Shown here piece by piece: positions 23,937 to 34,315 of a DNA stretch of 64,000 bases. Below the pieces are notes generated by a model that saw nothing but the letters and a program-made list of their open reading frames with translations, made no database searches and was not told the DNA's origin. The translations under genes and the position numbers were made by a program. The stretch lies in contig JAFCIZ010000008.1 in NCBI GenBank assembly GCA_017871115.1, forward strand, positions 1,488,001 through 1,552,000, written 5' to 3'. This stretch comes from Cunninghamella blakesleeana (Eukaryota; Mucoromycota; Mucoromycetes; Mucorales; Cunninghamellaceae). The number at the start of each line of letters is the position of its first letter. Positions within the stretch are counted from its first letter, which is position 1.

Positions 23937-25166
23937 ATGAATTTATCCAATGAAATCATTTCTTATATTGCCACATTTTGTGATCCTTATACTTCTCTTG
24001 CATTAGGTAGAAAACCTGACCGTATTAGATTATTTGTTGAAGGTGGACCTGGAATCCTTCTTAACCGTATTTTGGAACGAGGTGGAGATATCAAGTTATT
24101 ATATCAAATAAAGACATTATATTTTCCCCAGGTAAAAGTGCCTATGATTAAGTGTGTACAATTAGAAAATGAAGACGCAGTAAAGAAAGTAATACGTGTA
24201 TGGAATACAAGATATTGTAACTCGGCAAACCGTTTGGCACATGAAAAAGAATTTATATTTGGTATGAGATACATAGGTCCTGAAATATCGAATATAAGAG
24301 ACATGAATCTATATTATATTCGCAAGGGAAAATTAGACATGGTAGACGTAACCATAGAAAATCCATTTTCTCACATACATTGTACCAAAGACAACCTGGA
24401 TATGCTAGATAAATTATGGCAGAATGAAAAATTAAGAAAATATCTAGATGATGAACAAAAAGCTACATACTTAGGATCAAAAGGTATGATATCGGATGTA
24501 TCTCCCTCTACGAATGTATTATGGTTAGCATTAAGTGGCCATATAGATCTGGCAAAAAGTATCTATGTGAAAGAACGAGATACAAGTGAACATAACTACC
24601 ATATTCCAGCAAAATTGGGTATTTGGGATGACACTCCATATCCAGAATTTTGTAAAGCAGTATTCACAAAAGATTATGTCAAAGTAAATTCTATATTAGA
24701 AGATAGAAATGAAGGTTGGACAATTACTGATTGTTATAGTGAAGATTGGGCATATAGTTATGAGCAGGGATATGCAACAGTTCAGATGGAAGAAGATGGT
24801 ACCTGGGATATAGAAGAAGATTGTTATGCATGGGGTTGGGGTTGTTCGTCAGTTTCTACCACGTTTGATATACAGGATATACTATCTGGTAAGGTGCCTA
24901 GAGCAAGCCTTATTACATCTGAAGAGAAAGAAACCATGGAAATAATACAGCATATGGTAGAAAACAAAGATAAATGGTATGTGGAAAGAAGATATGCCTA
25001 TTCAACAAGTATAAATGTAATGGAAGATGGAAAAATGAGATTAACCATTACTGGGGATGATACCAGCGATCTAGATGCTGCCATTAAGAATTTTCTCCCA
25101 ATGATAACCTCGGAAATGCAGAAGGAAGGAATGGCAGCTTTATTACATCTTTCCGATTATATGTAA
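23937..25166 (+). CDS. F-box/ankyrin-like protein, copy 3 (mosaic)
   Basis: Intronless ORF of 409 aa with the same plan as copies 1 and 2. The first 170 nt and the leader are copy-2-like. About 24110-24240 is copy-1-like (TATATTTTCCCCAGGTAAAA; GAAGACGCAGTAAAG). About 24300-24640 is again mostly copy-2-like (AATCTATATTATATTCGCAA). The last third differs from both (ILEDRNEGWTITDCYSEDW, ISGDD replaced by ITGDD) and has small indels. It ends LSDYM. This patchwork suggests conversion or recombination between copies. The function is unknown; the N-terminal F-box-like motif suggests SCF recruitment. Confidence 0.75.
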   Translation: MNLSNEIISYIATFCDPYTSLALGRKPDRIRLFVEGGPGILLNRILERGGDIKLLYQIKTLYFPQVKVPMIKCVQLENEDAVKKVIRVWNTRYCNSANRLAHEKEFIFGMRYIGPEISNIRDMNLYYIRKGKLDMVDVTIENPFSHIHCTKDNLDMLDKLWQNEKLRKYLDDEQKATYLGSKGMISDVSPSTNVLWLALSGHIDLAKSIYVKERDTSEHNYHIPAKLGIWDDTPYPEFCKAVFTKDYVKVNSILEDRNEGWTITDCYSEDWAYSYEQGYATVQMEEDGTWDIEEDCYAWGWGCSSVSTTFDIQDILSGKVPRASLITSEEKETMEIIQHMVENKDKWYVERRYAYSTSINVMEDGKMRLTITGDDTSDLDAAIKNFLPMITSEMQKEGMAALLHLSDYM

Positions 25167-25483
25167 GATCTGAAGTAATGACTAATCTAATATTTTGTTT
25201 TGATTTATTTTATTTTATTTTATTTAAAAAAAATATAATGAATTTTGAAAATAAAGTATAATCAAGTTGATTTCCTATTGTTAAGGCTATTTTCTTTTTT
25301 TTTTATGCCGTTTTCTTCTGTTTATATATATATACTTGTATATATGTTATATTTTAAAGGGAAATTTTAATTTTTTCTAAAAGATAATTTGTTTTATTCT
25401 CTTTAATTTTAAATAAAATTTTCTTAGTAAAAAAAAACGCTTTTTTATTTATTTTGTTTTATTATTGTTTAATTTGATCATCA
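25167..25483. other. 3' flank of F-box copy 3
   Basis: Diverged counterpart of the 3' flanks of copies 1 and 2, ending at the CATCA target duplication of the solo LTR. No gene was seen. Confidence 0.55.
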
Positions 25484-25896
25484 TGTTGAATTTATCAAAT
25501 TAAAATTATAAAAAATTAAGAAAAACAAAGAAAATATTGTGAAACTTTTTGGTTAGCCTTTATTCAAATGTATAAAATAATGGTTATATTTATATTTTTT
25601 TGTGGATTAGTGCCAATTGGCTTAATTTATATATTATATAGTATGAAAATAGAATTATAGAGCTATCTAATAAAGATAACGCAAATTAGAATGTAGTTTA
25701 AAGTATGTCTATGGTAATGGGTCCGCAGGATTAGATTATTTAAAGTCATAACATAGAATAAGCTAATAGAAATGGTTCATTTCATATCAGGTACACAATA
25801 GTGATTTTATAATAAATATCAAATATTTCATGTGGGTTATAAGTGCATTATAATTAGAAAGTCATATAATATTGTTATTTTATGGTAAATACAACA
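25484..25896 (-). repeat. Solo LTR, element-B family, with intact target duplication
   Basis: A 413-bp LTR with complete termini: on the minus strand TGTTGTATTTACC... to ...TTGATAAATTCAACA. It is flanked on both sides by CATCA (25479-25483 and 25897-25901), a perfect 5-bp target-site duplication. It lies 3' of F-box copy 3 in the same relative place as the degraded LTRs of copies 1 and 2, and the outer flank (ATATCAAATTTGGCATATTG) is also shared. Confidence 0.88.
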
Positions 25897-25901
25897 CATC
25901 A

Positions 25902-27056
25902 TATCAAATTTGGCATATTGATCCAATTTAAGAAATTGATTCGAGCTGTGGATTTTTTTATTTTAATTTTTTGTTTAAAGCTTCTTTTTCTTCTTCCTTT
26001 TTCACTATCCATATTTTTAGTTTTTATTTCTTCATTATTCCTAGTTGTAGCTCCATTAGTTAAACATTTTATAACATTATTAGTTATTATCGAATTGTTA
26101 TTTCCTTTTGTATAATAAACTTACTGTCGTTATTATCATCTATACTCATTTTAATATTTTTTAATTCTTAGAATCAATATTCTTATCATCATAACGTACT
26201 TCTGTGGTCATTAAAAATATGTTAAAATTTAAATAGGTAAAATAAATAATATAATATATAAATAAATAAAGAGAAACAAAAACAATTAAGTGATATTCTT
26301 TGGTTAGTTGTTTTTTATTATAAATATAAGGTGAAGGTTGTAATAATAATCTAATTCTGCTTTAGTATTTATATAAAATAATATTTCACTTTTCATATGA
26401 TTAGTGATATTAATTAATACGATTCATAACCCCATTATGACGATCTTTCATATATTTTATTATTATTATATGATGATACATGATAACTGTCATTGGTTCT
26501 TATATATATTAATGTAGTATTATAGCTAGAGTCAATATAGGGACTTTTAACATTAAGTTTATAAAGTTAAATTTGACAGTTTAAAGATAATAATATATCT
26601 GAGTTAGATTTAACTCCTTATTTAGTATAGCTATTCATTTTAATAAAAGATTATACTTTAATCTCAGTGCACTTAATGATCATTGTCATTATATTACTTT
26701 ATACTATTTACTGTTATATAATCATAGTAATATATTTGTTTACTACAAGATAAAATAGCCTGGTACGACAGTCACCTCTTTGTCGAATGTGTATACCGTT
26801 TCATTAGAGTTTTTTATTTCGTTTAGAAATAATTATAAAGCATAAAAGAATAAAATAGAATAACAACTTAAAAATAAAAACAACCTTACGTAAACATCAT
26901 CAACAAAGCACATTAAATAAAATAGATATTCTTATGCAAAGAATAGAAGTGTCAAACTTAAAATCAATAAAAGTATAAAAAGATGAAAAGGTTATTACTT
27001 TATTTTCTTATTTTCGGGTTGGTCTTTATATAGCTTTTGGATTTATGATTAGAAAT
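25902..27056. other. Intergenic A+T-rich DNA
   Basis: No supported gene. The short ORF beginning inside the LTR at 25882 is a T-rich chance frame. Confidence 0.45.
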
Positions 27057-27465
27057 TGTTGTATTTAACATAAAATAATTATTTTGAATGACTTCATGAT
27101 CTATAATACGCTTTTACTTAACATAAAATATTTGATATTTATTATAAAATCATTATCGTATACCTGATATAAAATGAACCATTTATATTAACTTGCCCTA
27201 TATCATAGTCTTAAATCTTCCAACCCTGTAGATTCATTTTCATATACATACTTTATATTCTATTATAATTCATGCTATATTCACTAGATAATCCTATAAC
27301 TTTTTTTTATACTATATAATATATAAATTAAGTGTACTGTCACTAATCCGCTAAAAAGTATAAATATATTACTTTTTTAAACGTTTGAATAAAAGTTAGC
27401 CAAAGGTTTCGCATCTTTCTTCATCTCACTTTTTACTTTTGATTTTTAATATGATAAATTCAAGA
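27057..27465 (+). repeat. Solo LTR, element-B family, diverged
   Basis: It begins TGTTGTATTTAACATAAAATAATTA and follows the B-family LTR through CCTGATATAAAATGA and the TATAAATA box to GATAAATTCAAGA, where the normal CAACA end is mutated. No matching 5-bp duplication remains (GAAAT versus ATCAT). It is not linked to an F-box copy. Confidence 0.8.
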
Positions 27466-28543
27466 ATCATAGTTATAGTGCCTGTTGGATATGCTTCAAT
27501 ACCAAAATACTTGTATCTCCCACGGGCGAATAGTTGCGATCGCATGTATCTAAATAATGTCCATAAATTTTATTTAATAATTTTTAAAACATAACGATTG
27601 TAATAATAGCATAATTATTATGTTTAAAAACGAGTTATTCTTAAAAAAAAGAGAACTAAAAATTAAAAATTGAAGCCGGAATTTTAAAACAGAAAACTCG
27701 GATTTTAAAAATTTTTAGGCTTTTGCATTATTTTGAACTAGTAATGATAGATAGTGCAATAACGCCAACACAAACATATATTATAATGTTGCACCAATAA
27801 GTATATAATACTAATATTAATATATACAATTTAATTATTAATTATAATGTAGATAAATGAGATTTTTAAATTATACAAACCATTTACTTAAAAATTATTA
27901 TATTTGATCTGAGAATGAAATAATTCGTAATCATTATTTTATTAATTTGCCCGTAGTGATTTATTATAATTTTATTTATTTTTTTGGTTAATAACTTTAA
28001 TGATATTTTGTGTATCTTAAAAAAATGTATAAATTCAATTTTAATTCCAATTTAATAAAGACGAAGCTTTTTCTCGTTTTCAAAACTTTTGTTATAATTT
28101 TTAATTTAATCTTATATTATTGCTAAACTACACATTCCTACTTATTTGAACTTTAGCCCTCTTATCTGACTTTAATTTTATTATTTTTTTGCTATAAATC
28201 ATATTAGTGAAATTTAAATTCCGACAAAAAAATTTGGTAAATTTTCCACCAATTATTATATTTATTATAAGGGAAAGAAGTCGGACTTTATTTTTATATT
28301 ATTTTTTGGAATTGCTGGTTTAAAACTCCTTTTCTTTGATCTTCTCTATTCAACGTATATTCATTTTTTGTTGTTTTATGATTAACAATTGTAGTTTCAT
28401 ATTCAAATATTCTATGGTATCAACATTTTCCGCTTCCTTGATAAAATTCCCACCGTTTCCATTGTCTATATCCATTCTAATCTCATTTAATTTTATAAAA
28501 ATATACTTCTTACTATCATGATTTTTTTTCCTTACCTCACCTC
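27466..28543. other. Intergenic, left flank of element A
   Basis: No supported gene. A short minus-strand open stretch (about 28540-28350, with MDIDNGNGGNFIKEAENVD) has protein-like composition but no clear start, exon partner or family, so it is only noted. Confidence 0.4.
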
Positions 28544-28563
28544 TGTCGATAATAATAGTATTG

Positions 28564-28617
<54 letters not shown>

Positions 28618-29085
28618 AAAAGGAAACAAAAAACAATAATTAAAAACCAGCATCGGAATTCAAAAGGAATAACCTTTCGTAAATGGACTTTGAAAACCAA
28701 CTTTATTTATTTTCAAATCCTTTTCCTTTTTCTTTACTTTTCCTTTTTGTATAACTTATTTTTTTTTTTTTTTTTAAACCTTTCCTTAATTTTATTAAAT
28801 CCTTTCGCTTTTATGATTTTTATAGAATAGTATTATAAATGTTAATAATAATCAAAGTAGTACTAGATCCTCTAAAAAATATAAATACGACGATTGTTTT
28901 TAATAAAATAAAGGACAACTCTTTTTGATAAGATTCATATTAATTACTTTTGTTATTTTATCAGAAGAATAGTTATAACAAATAGTATTGTCTGAGTGAC
29001 GCGTTTATTAAAAGAATACGGATATTCATAGAATAATTATAAAAAATAACTTCTACTAAAATTATAATAGATAACCAAAACAACA
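28544..29085 (+). repeat. Element A 5' LTR
   Basis: 542 bp, TGTCG...CAACA. It carries an unbroken run of 50 A at 28566-28615 followed by a G and A-rich sequence, and a TATAAATA box at 28880-28887 for the element promoter. Confidence 0.93.
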
Positions 29086-29086
29086 T

Positions 29087-29099
29087 TGGTAGCTGAACC
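29087..29099 (+). other. Element A primer-binding site (tRNA type)
   Basis: TGGTAGCTGAACC starts one base after the LTR. TGGTAGCTG is the complement of a tRNA ending CAGCTACCA, the end found on initiator tRNA-Met of some fungi; Ty3 uses the initiator tRNA. The match beyond nine bases is unknown. The gag-pol ATG follows directly. Confidence 0.55.
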
Positions 29100-29100
29100 T

Positions 29101-32100
29101 ATGTCCATGAACGAAGACGATAGTATGAATGATCCAGTGGCCCCTCTAAATAATGAACAGCCTGTGGACGGTTTCAAACACCTTAAAGTACCCCCTCTAC
29201 CAGAGTATAGTGGTGAACGATCAGCTGTTGCATTGGATAGATGGATAATGAAAGTAGAAAGACATCAACAAATATTCCATTGGAATGATACAGATACTTA
29301 TATGCTTGCCACTCTCACCTTAACTAACTCAGCGGAAGTTTGGTTACTCGGTTATGAAAATGAATTAAAAAATAGAAACCTTGTTGGATCTTGGATAAGA
29401 TTAAAACATGATCTTATACGGCAATTCAAGCCTGCCTTATCTATACAAACGGCAAGAGACCAGTTGGCTAGAACTAGGCAAGAAAAGTCAGTCGCGGATT
29501 ATATCGACCAATTCACAAAAATATGTTTAGAAATTCCTAATATCACAGAAGATGAAAAGAAAGACAAATTTATACGAGGACTAAAACCCGCAATATATGA
29601 ACATGTAGCAACAAACAACCCGTCCGACTTAGAACAAGCCAAATACCTTGCTTTACTCAAAGATTCTGCTATTGGATCTGTCAACAGTAGATTAAGTTTC
29701 AATAATAAGTCAACTTTTAATAACGGATCGGCTTTTTCTGACAATGTGGTACCTATGGACTTGGATAATCTTAATCAACGAAGGAATTTTAAAAGAAATA
29801 ATTTTAAAAATAATACAATCGAAAAAAGATGTTATTATTGTGATAAACCTGGTCATCTTAAACAAAATTGCAAGATTCGTCAACGAGAAATCTGGAAGTT
29901 GGTAGATAGTAAAAAGAACAAGGATAAGATATTTATGGTATCACGCAATATTACCAACTGTAGTAATAGTGAAGAAGACGAAATTAATGAAAAAGATAAC
30001 GTACTTTATGATATTATGAATAAAAATGATTTTGAACAATATTCTCATGAGGTTATTAATAATGATATGTACGAACCCAGGAGTGGTGAAAAAGAAAATG
30101 AACAAGAAAAATTAAAAAAGGATATGTTTTATTTAGAAAAAGTTAATAATATGGGAACCGATTTGCCTACATATATTGTAAGTTGTAATGGTCATGAATT
30201 AAAGGTATTAATAGATAGTGGAGCGAGTGCCAGTTATCTATCGCCAAAATGGAAATGCTTGTCAAATAAAATAATCAAAATAAGTGATCGAGAAGTAGAA
30301 ACAGCAGATGGCAAAATTACTACTATTACCCAACAAGCAGAATTAGACGTTAATTTCTCTAATTGCAAATATAAAATATTACCCTATATTTTTAAAACAA
30401 AATTTGATTTAATATTGGGGAAAGATTGGTTAAGTATGGCATTACCTATACCAAATTGGACTAATGATACATGGAAACTAAATCAAGGAAATACAACCGA
30501 AACCATCCATCCATTAAATCATCACATTAAATCACCTGAATTACCCTTCTTAATATCAGCACAACAAATAAAAAAGATAAATAAAAAATATAATCAATTA
30601 TATTTATTATATAATAATGAAGATCTAACTACAACTAACACTAATACTATTCCTAACGATACTACTAAATTAGATTCTGAATGGAAAAATATAATCGCAA
30701 CTTACCCTGATGTATTTAAAAATAACTTACCTGGCTTACCACCTTTAAGAAAAGTTGAACACTTAATTAATACGGGGGATGCAAAACCAATCTATAGACA
30801 ACCATATAAAATGAGTCCACTCGAATTAGATGAATTAAAGAAACAGCTTGACGAACTATTACAACTAGGGCTTATACAACCAAGCTCTTCACCTTGGGGA
30901 GCACCAGTACTATTTGTAAAAAAGAAAAATGGAACGTTACGAATGTGCATAGACTACCGAGCCGTTAATAAACTTACAATACGTAATACATATCCTCTAC
31001 CACGAATAGATGAGTGTCTTGATAGATTAAAAGGTGCAAAATACTTTACCTGTTTAGATTTGAAGAGTGGATATCATCAAATCAGGATTAATAAGGAGGA
31101 CATGCCAAAAACAGCGTTCAATACTAGATATGGACAATATGAATTTAAAGTATTACCATTCGGGTTAACGAATGCACCACCTACATTTCAAAGAATGATG
31201 AATGATATATTAGGATCCATCTTAGATAAATTTGCCATGGTATACCTAGATGATATTTTAATTTTTAGTAAAACTAAAGAGGAGCATATTAAACATGTTA
31301 GACAAGTCCTTGATCGATTACAAAAAGCCAAAATGATAGTTAATATGGACAAATGTGAATTCGGCCTACAAGAATTAACATTTTTAGGATATGATATTTC
31401 ATCGGAAGGCATAACACCAAGTAAAAGAAAGACCAAAGCTATTCAAGAATGGGCTGTACCTACTAACGTCCAACAAGTACGACAATTTATTGGTATGGCA
31501 CAACAATACAGAAGATTTATTAAAAATTTCGCTGGAATTGCTGCACCTATCACTGATCTTACTAAAGGAGTAGGAGCCAAGAAGCGACCGATAGTTTGGA
31601 CTGAAGAGTGTCAACAGAGTTTTAACCAAATAAAAAAGTTACTTACTACAGCACCAGTACTATTACCACCTGATATGCATAAGCCTTTCAGAATAGAAAC
31701 TGATGCATCCGACGTAGGAATAGGAGCGGTACTACTACAACCAGATAAAAATCAAAAATGGCACCCAATAGCTTTCGAATCAAAGAAACTATCATCAACG
31801 GAAAGGAATTATCCTACACAAGAACGAGAATTATTAGCTATATTGCATGCATTACGAACTTGGCGATGTCTTATAGAAGGAAATAAATATACTGTATATT
31901 CAGATCACTTACCTCTAAAATATATGAAAACCCAAAAAGAACCTACCAAACGATTAACTAGGTGGATGGCTGACCTCGAACTATTTTCCCCTGACATACA
32001 ATACAAACCTGGAAAAGAAAACCATGTACCAGATGCCTTATCCAGACGAGATGAAGGTGAAGAACAAAATAAATCCATTAATAATATTAGTGACATAGAG

Positions 32101-33453
32101 CCTGAATACTTGTACGCATCTCCATTAACGCATCCAACGGACTGGCCAAAATACTATTTAGTAAATAATCCTAACAACATACCACCTACAGCTAAAGATT
32201 TATTAAATAAAAATAAAGAAACGTTTATTGTTAAAGATAATCAAGTATTTAAAAAAATAAACATAAAAGATGAACTACTAGAAATACCTTTTATACCTTT
32301 CGCCAGACGAGCAGACATAGTTAACCAATATCATCAAGCTTTTGGACACATTGGATCAATCACCACCATGGAACTAGTAAAAAGACGGTATTGGTGGCCC
32401 ACGATGCAAAAAGATATTGTTAATTGGTTAAAAGAATGTAAGCAATGCCAAATGAATGGGAATAAAGATAATAAACCGCATGCCGAAATGAAACAATTAA
32501 GAATACCGGCTGCTTTTGGAAGATGGCACCTGGATTTCGTTGGAGAATTACCACAAACTATTAAAGGAAATAAGTGGATTATAACTGCTGTCGATTACAC
32601 TACTAATTGGCCCGTCGCAAGGGCAGTACCTGATGCTACTGCAGAAACTGTTGCTGATTTCATATATGAAGAAATAATGATGAAATTTGGATGTCCAGAG
32701 GAAGTTTTAACAGATAGAGGTGCAAACTTTACTAGTAAATTAGTCCAACATTATTTAAAAAAAGTCTCAAGCAATCACTTATTAACATCAGCCTTCCATC
32801 CTCGTACTAATGGTAAATGCGAACGATTTAATGGTGTTTTTAAAAATATGCTGAGAAAATATGTAAACGGAGCTCTACATCGTTGGGATGATTTTGTTAA
32901 TACAGCACTATGGGCGTGTCGAATAAGAAAGCACAGTATAACGGGTCTATCACCTTTCTTTATGACTTATGGCCGTAATCCTATTCTTCCAGGTGATATA
33001 CTACGACCATATATTGATAACATAACCATGAGGGACCCAAGAACTATCGCAGAAATTAATACAAAGGAATTGGAACGATTAAACCAACATAGAGCTGCAG
33101 CCACATTTAAAATGAAAATCGCATCCGATAAAGAGAAGCAAAAATGGGATGCTGTTATAAAAAAAATCAACTTTGAAGTCGGCGATCACGTAAAAATAAC
33201 CCATGAAGGACGCTATGGATTGGAACCAAAGTTTAAAGGCCCATATCTTATTGTTGGAAAGAATAATCAGTATAATACATACAAATTAGAGACACTATCT
33301 GGTGAACCTGTTGATGCATGGACACACGCTGATCGGTTAATGCCAATATACGGAAGTGTTGATAAAGATCCCTGGTACGATCCTGTTGTAGAACGGCGTA
33401 AGTGGCGTAAAGCTGTGACTACTGATGGCAAAACAATACCGAACGATCGATAA
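29101..33453 (+). CDS. Element A Gag-Pol polyprotein
   Basis: A single ORF of 1450 aa from ATG 29101 (the open frame before it crosses the primer site, so this ATG is preferred). Domains in order: retrotransposon Gag (about 30-190); a CCHC zinc knuckle CYYCDKPGHLKQNC at 244-257; aspartic protease with LIDSGAS (Asp 372); reverse transcriptase with YLDD at 715-718; RNase H starting TDASDVGIGA near 867; integrase with the H-C zinc module HQAFGHIG...CKQCQ from about 1078, and core residues Asp 1145, Asp 1205, Glu 1241 (35 residues between the last two). The tail is short and basic and has no chromodomain. There is no frameshift or stop between gag and pol, so Gag excess must arise some other way, such as proteolysis or selective turnover. 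Confidence 0.95.
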   Translation: MSMNEDDSMNDPVAPLNNEQPVDGFKHLKVPPLPEYSGERSAVALDRWIMKVERHQQIFHWNDTDTYMLATLTLTNSAEVWLLGYENELKNRNLVGSWIRLKHDLIRQFKPALSIQTARDQLARTRQEKSVADYIDQFTKICLEIPNITEDEKKDKFIRGLKPAIYEHVATNNPSDLEQAKYLALLKDSAIGSVNSRLSFNNKSTFNNGSAFSDNVVPMDLDNLNQRRNFKRNNFKNNTIEKRCYYCDKPGHLKQNCKIRQREIWKLVDSKKNKDKIFMVSRNITNCSNSEEDEINEKDNVLYDIMNKNDFEQYSHEVINNDMYEPRSGEKENEQEKLKKDMFYLEKVNNMGTDLPTYIVSCNGHELKVLIDSGASASYLSPKWKCLSNKIIKISDREVETADGKITTITQQAELDVNFSNCKYKILPYIFKTKFDLILGKDWLSMALPIPNWTNDTWKLNQGNTTETIHPLNHHIKSPELPFLISAQQIKKINKKYNQLYLLYNNEDLTTTNTNTIPNDTTKLDSEWKNIIATYPDVFKNNLPGLPPLRKVEHLINTGDAKPIYRQPYKMSPLELDELKKQLDELLQLGLIQPSSSPWGAPVLFVKKKNGTLRMCIDYRAVNKLTIRNTYPLPRIDECLDRLKGAKYFTCLDLKSGYHQIRINKEDMPKTAFNTRYGQYEFKVLPFGLTNAPPTFQRMMNDILGSILDKFAMVYLDDILIFSKTKEEHIKHVRQVLDRLQKAKMIVNMDKCEFGLQELTFLGYDISSEGITPSKRKTKAIQEWAVPTNVQQVRQFIGMAQQYRRFIKNFAGIAAPITDLTKGVGAKKRPIVWTEECQQSFNQIKKLLTTAPVLLPPDMHKPFRIETDASDVGIGAVLLQPDKNQKWHPIAFESKKLSSTERNYPTQERELLAILHALRTWRCLIEGNKYTVYSDHLPLKYMKTQKEPTKRLTRWMADLELFSPDIQYKPGKENHVPDALSRRDEGEEQNKSINNISDIEPEYLYASPLTHPTDWPKYYLVNNPNNIPPTAKDLLNKNKETFIVKDNQVFKKINIKDELLEIPFIPFARRADIVNQYHQAFGHIGSITTMELVKRRYWWPTMQKDIVNWLKECKQCQMNGNKDNKPHAEMKQLRIPAAFGRWHLDFVGELPQTIKGNKWIITAVDYTTNWPVARAVPDATAETVADFIYEEIMMKFGCPEEVLTDRGANFTSKLVQHYLKKVSSNHLLTSAFHPRTNGKCERFNGVFKNMLRKYVNGALHRWDDFVNTALWACRIRKHSITGLSPFFMTYGRNPILPGDILRPYIDNITMRDPRTIAEINTKELERLNQHRAAATFKMKIASDKEKQKWDAVIKKINFEVGDHVKITHEGRYGLEPKFKGPYLIVGKNNQYNTYKLETLSGEPVDAWTHADRLMPIYGSVDKDPWYDPVVERRKWRKAVTTDGKTIPNDR

Positions 33454-33492
33454 CATAAGACTATTAATAATGTTCAGGGTCGAACAAAAGTT

Positions 33493-33506
33493 TGGAAGGG
33501 GGATAA
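33493..33506 (+). other. Element A polypurine tract
   Basis: TGGAAGGGGGATAA directly precedes the 3' LTR and is the expected primer for plus-strand DNA. Confidence 0.75.
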
Positions 33507-33526
33507 TGTCGATAATAATAGTATTG

Positions 33527-33605
<79 letters not shown>

Positions 33606-34049
33606 AAAAACCAGCATCGGAATTCAAAAGGAATAACCTTTCGTAAATGGACTTTGAAAACCAACTTTATTTATTTTCAAATCCTTTTCCTTTTTCTTTA
33701 CTTTTCCTTTTTGTATAACTTATTTTTTTTTTTTTTTTTAAACCTTTCCTTAATTTTATTAAATCCTTTCGCTTTTATGATTTTTATAGAATAGTATTAT
33801 AAATGTTAATAATAATCAAAGTAGTACTAGATCCTCTAAAAAATATAAATACGACGATTGTTTTTAATAAAATAAAGGACAACTCTTTTTGATAAGATTC
33901 ATATTAATTACTTTTGTTATTTTATCAGAAGAATAGTTATAACAAATAGTATTGTCTGAGTGACGCGTTTATTAAAAGAATACGGATATTCATAGAATAA
34001 TTATAAAAAATAACTTCTACTAAAATTATAATAGATAACCAAAACAACA
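33507..34049 (+). repeat. Element A 3' LTR
   Basis: 543 bp, same as the 5' LTR except that the A tract is 75 nt (33529-33603) and has absorbed the G-containing A-rich segment that follows it in the 5' LTR. Confidence 0.93.
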
Positions 34050-34061
34050 CCTCAACCTTGA

Positions 34062-34134
34062 GGGACGGTGGCGTAATGGCTATCGCATTGGATTGCAGAT
34101 CCACAGGTTCTGGGTTCGATTCCCAGTCGTCCCT
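34062..34134 (+). tRNA. tRNA-Cys (GCA)
   Basis: A 73-nt cloverleaf. Acceptor GGGACGG pairs with TCGTCCC (one G-T). D arm GCG/CGC with loop AATGGCTA. Anticodon loop TTGCAGA with GCA at 34095-34097. T stem CTGGG/CCCAG with loop TTCGATT. Discriminator is T, the usual one for Cys tRNAs. The outermost anticodon-stem pair is a T-C mismatch. A box TGGCGTAATGG and B box GGTTCGATTCC are present. No intron. The only tRNA seen in the window. Confidence 0.95.
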
Positions 34135-34137
34135 CAA

Positions 34138-34143
34138 TTTTTT
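34138..34143 (+). terminator. Pol III terminator of tRNA-Cys
   Basis: A run of six T begins three bases after the discriminator. Confidence 0.85.
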
Positions 34144-34315
34144 GCGGCTGGTTGTCGGGTAAATTTTTATCCTTTTTTTGAATTCTGGGTTAAGTTTTAT
34201 ATTCGAAGAGGAATGATTATTGTTGTGGACTATTTTAGTTGTTTAAAAGGTGTGTTGTGTGGGTTTTTGTTTAAGATTTATTTTTTTTGAAATGAGGAAT
34301 GAGTATTATAAGTAA

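Larger units (their letters stand above)
23330..25930 (+). repeat. Segmental duplication unit with F-box copy 3 (core)
   Basis: Third copy of the F-box block, in direct orientation to copy 2. It includes the CAGCTG block, gene and solo LTR. The left side, back to about 22870, is shared only with copy 2. Confidence 0.8.
28544..34049 (+). mobile_element. Element A: Ty3-type LTR retrotransposon upstream of tRNA-Cys
   Basis: Complete 5.5-kb element: 5' LTR, a tRNA-type primer site, one fused gag-pol ORF, a purine tract and the 3' LTR. The order protease, RT, RNase H, integrase is the Ty3/mdg4 order. Target duplication is CCTC (28540-28543 and 34050-34053), or ACCTC if the final LTR base is counted as target. 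The two LTRs look identical outside the poly(A) tract and the ORF is intact, so the insertion is young and may be active. It ends 12 bp before the mature 5' end of a tRNA gene. No chromodomain is present. Confidence 0.93.

Noticed and set aside
25882..26115. A 77-aa hydrophobic ORF starting inside a solo LTR
   Set aside because: T-rich sequence gives chance Phe/Leu/Ile frames; no start context, homologue or conservation in the other F-box blocks.
28350..28830. ORFs with poly-Lys or poly-Phe on both strands, and the same at 33425-33664
   Set aside because: They arise from the long poly(A) tracts of the element A LTRs and have no independent support.
28539..34053. Idea that elements A and B share a preferred ACCTC target
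   Set aside because: The A duplication is certain only for CCTC, and two insertions are too few; coincidence is likely.
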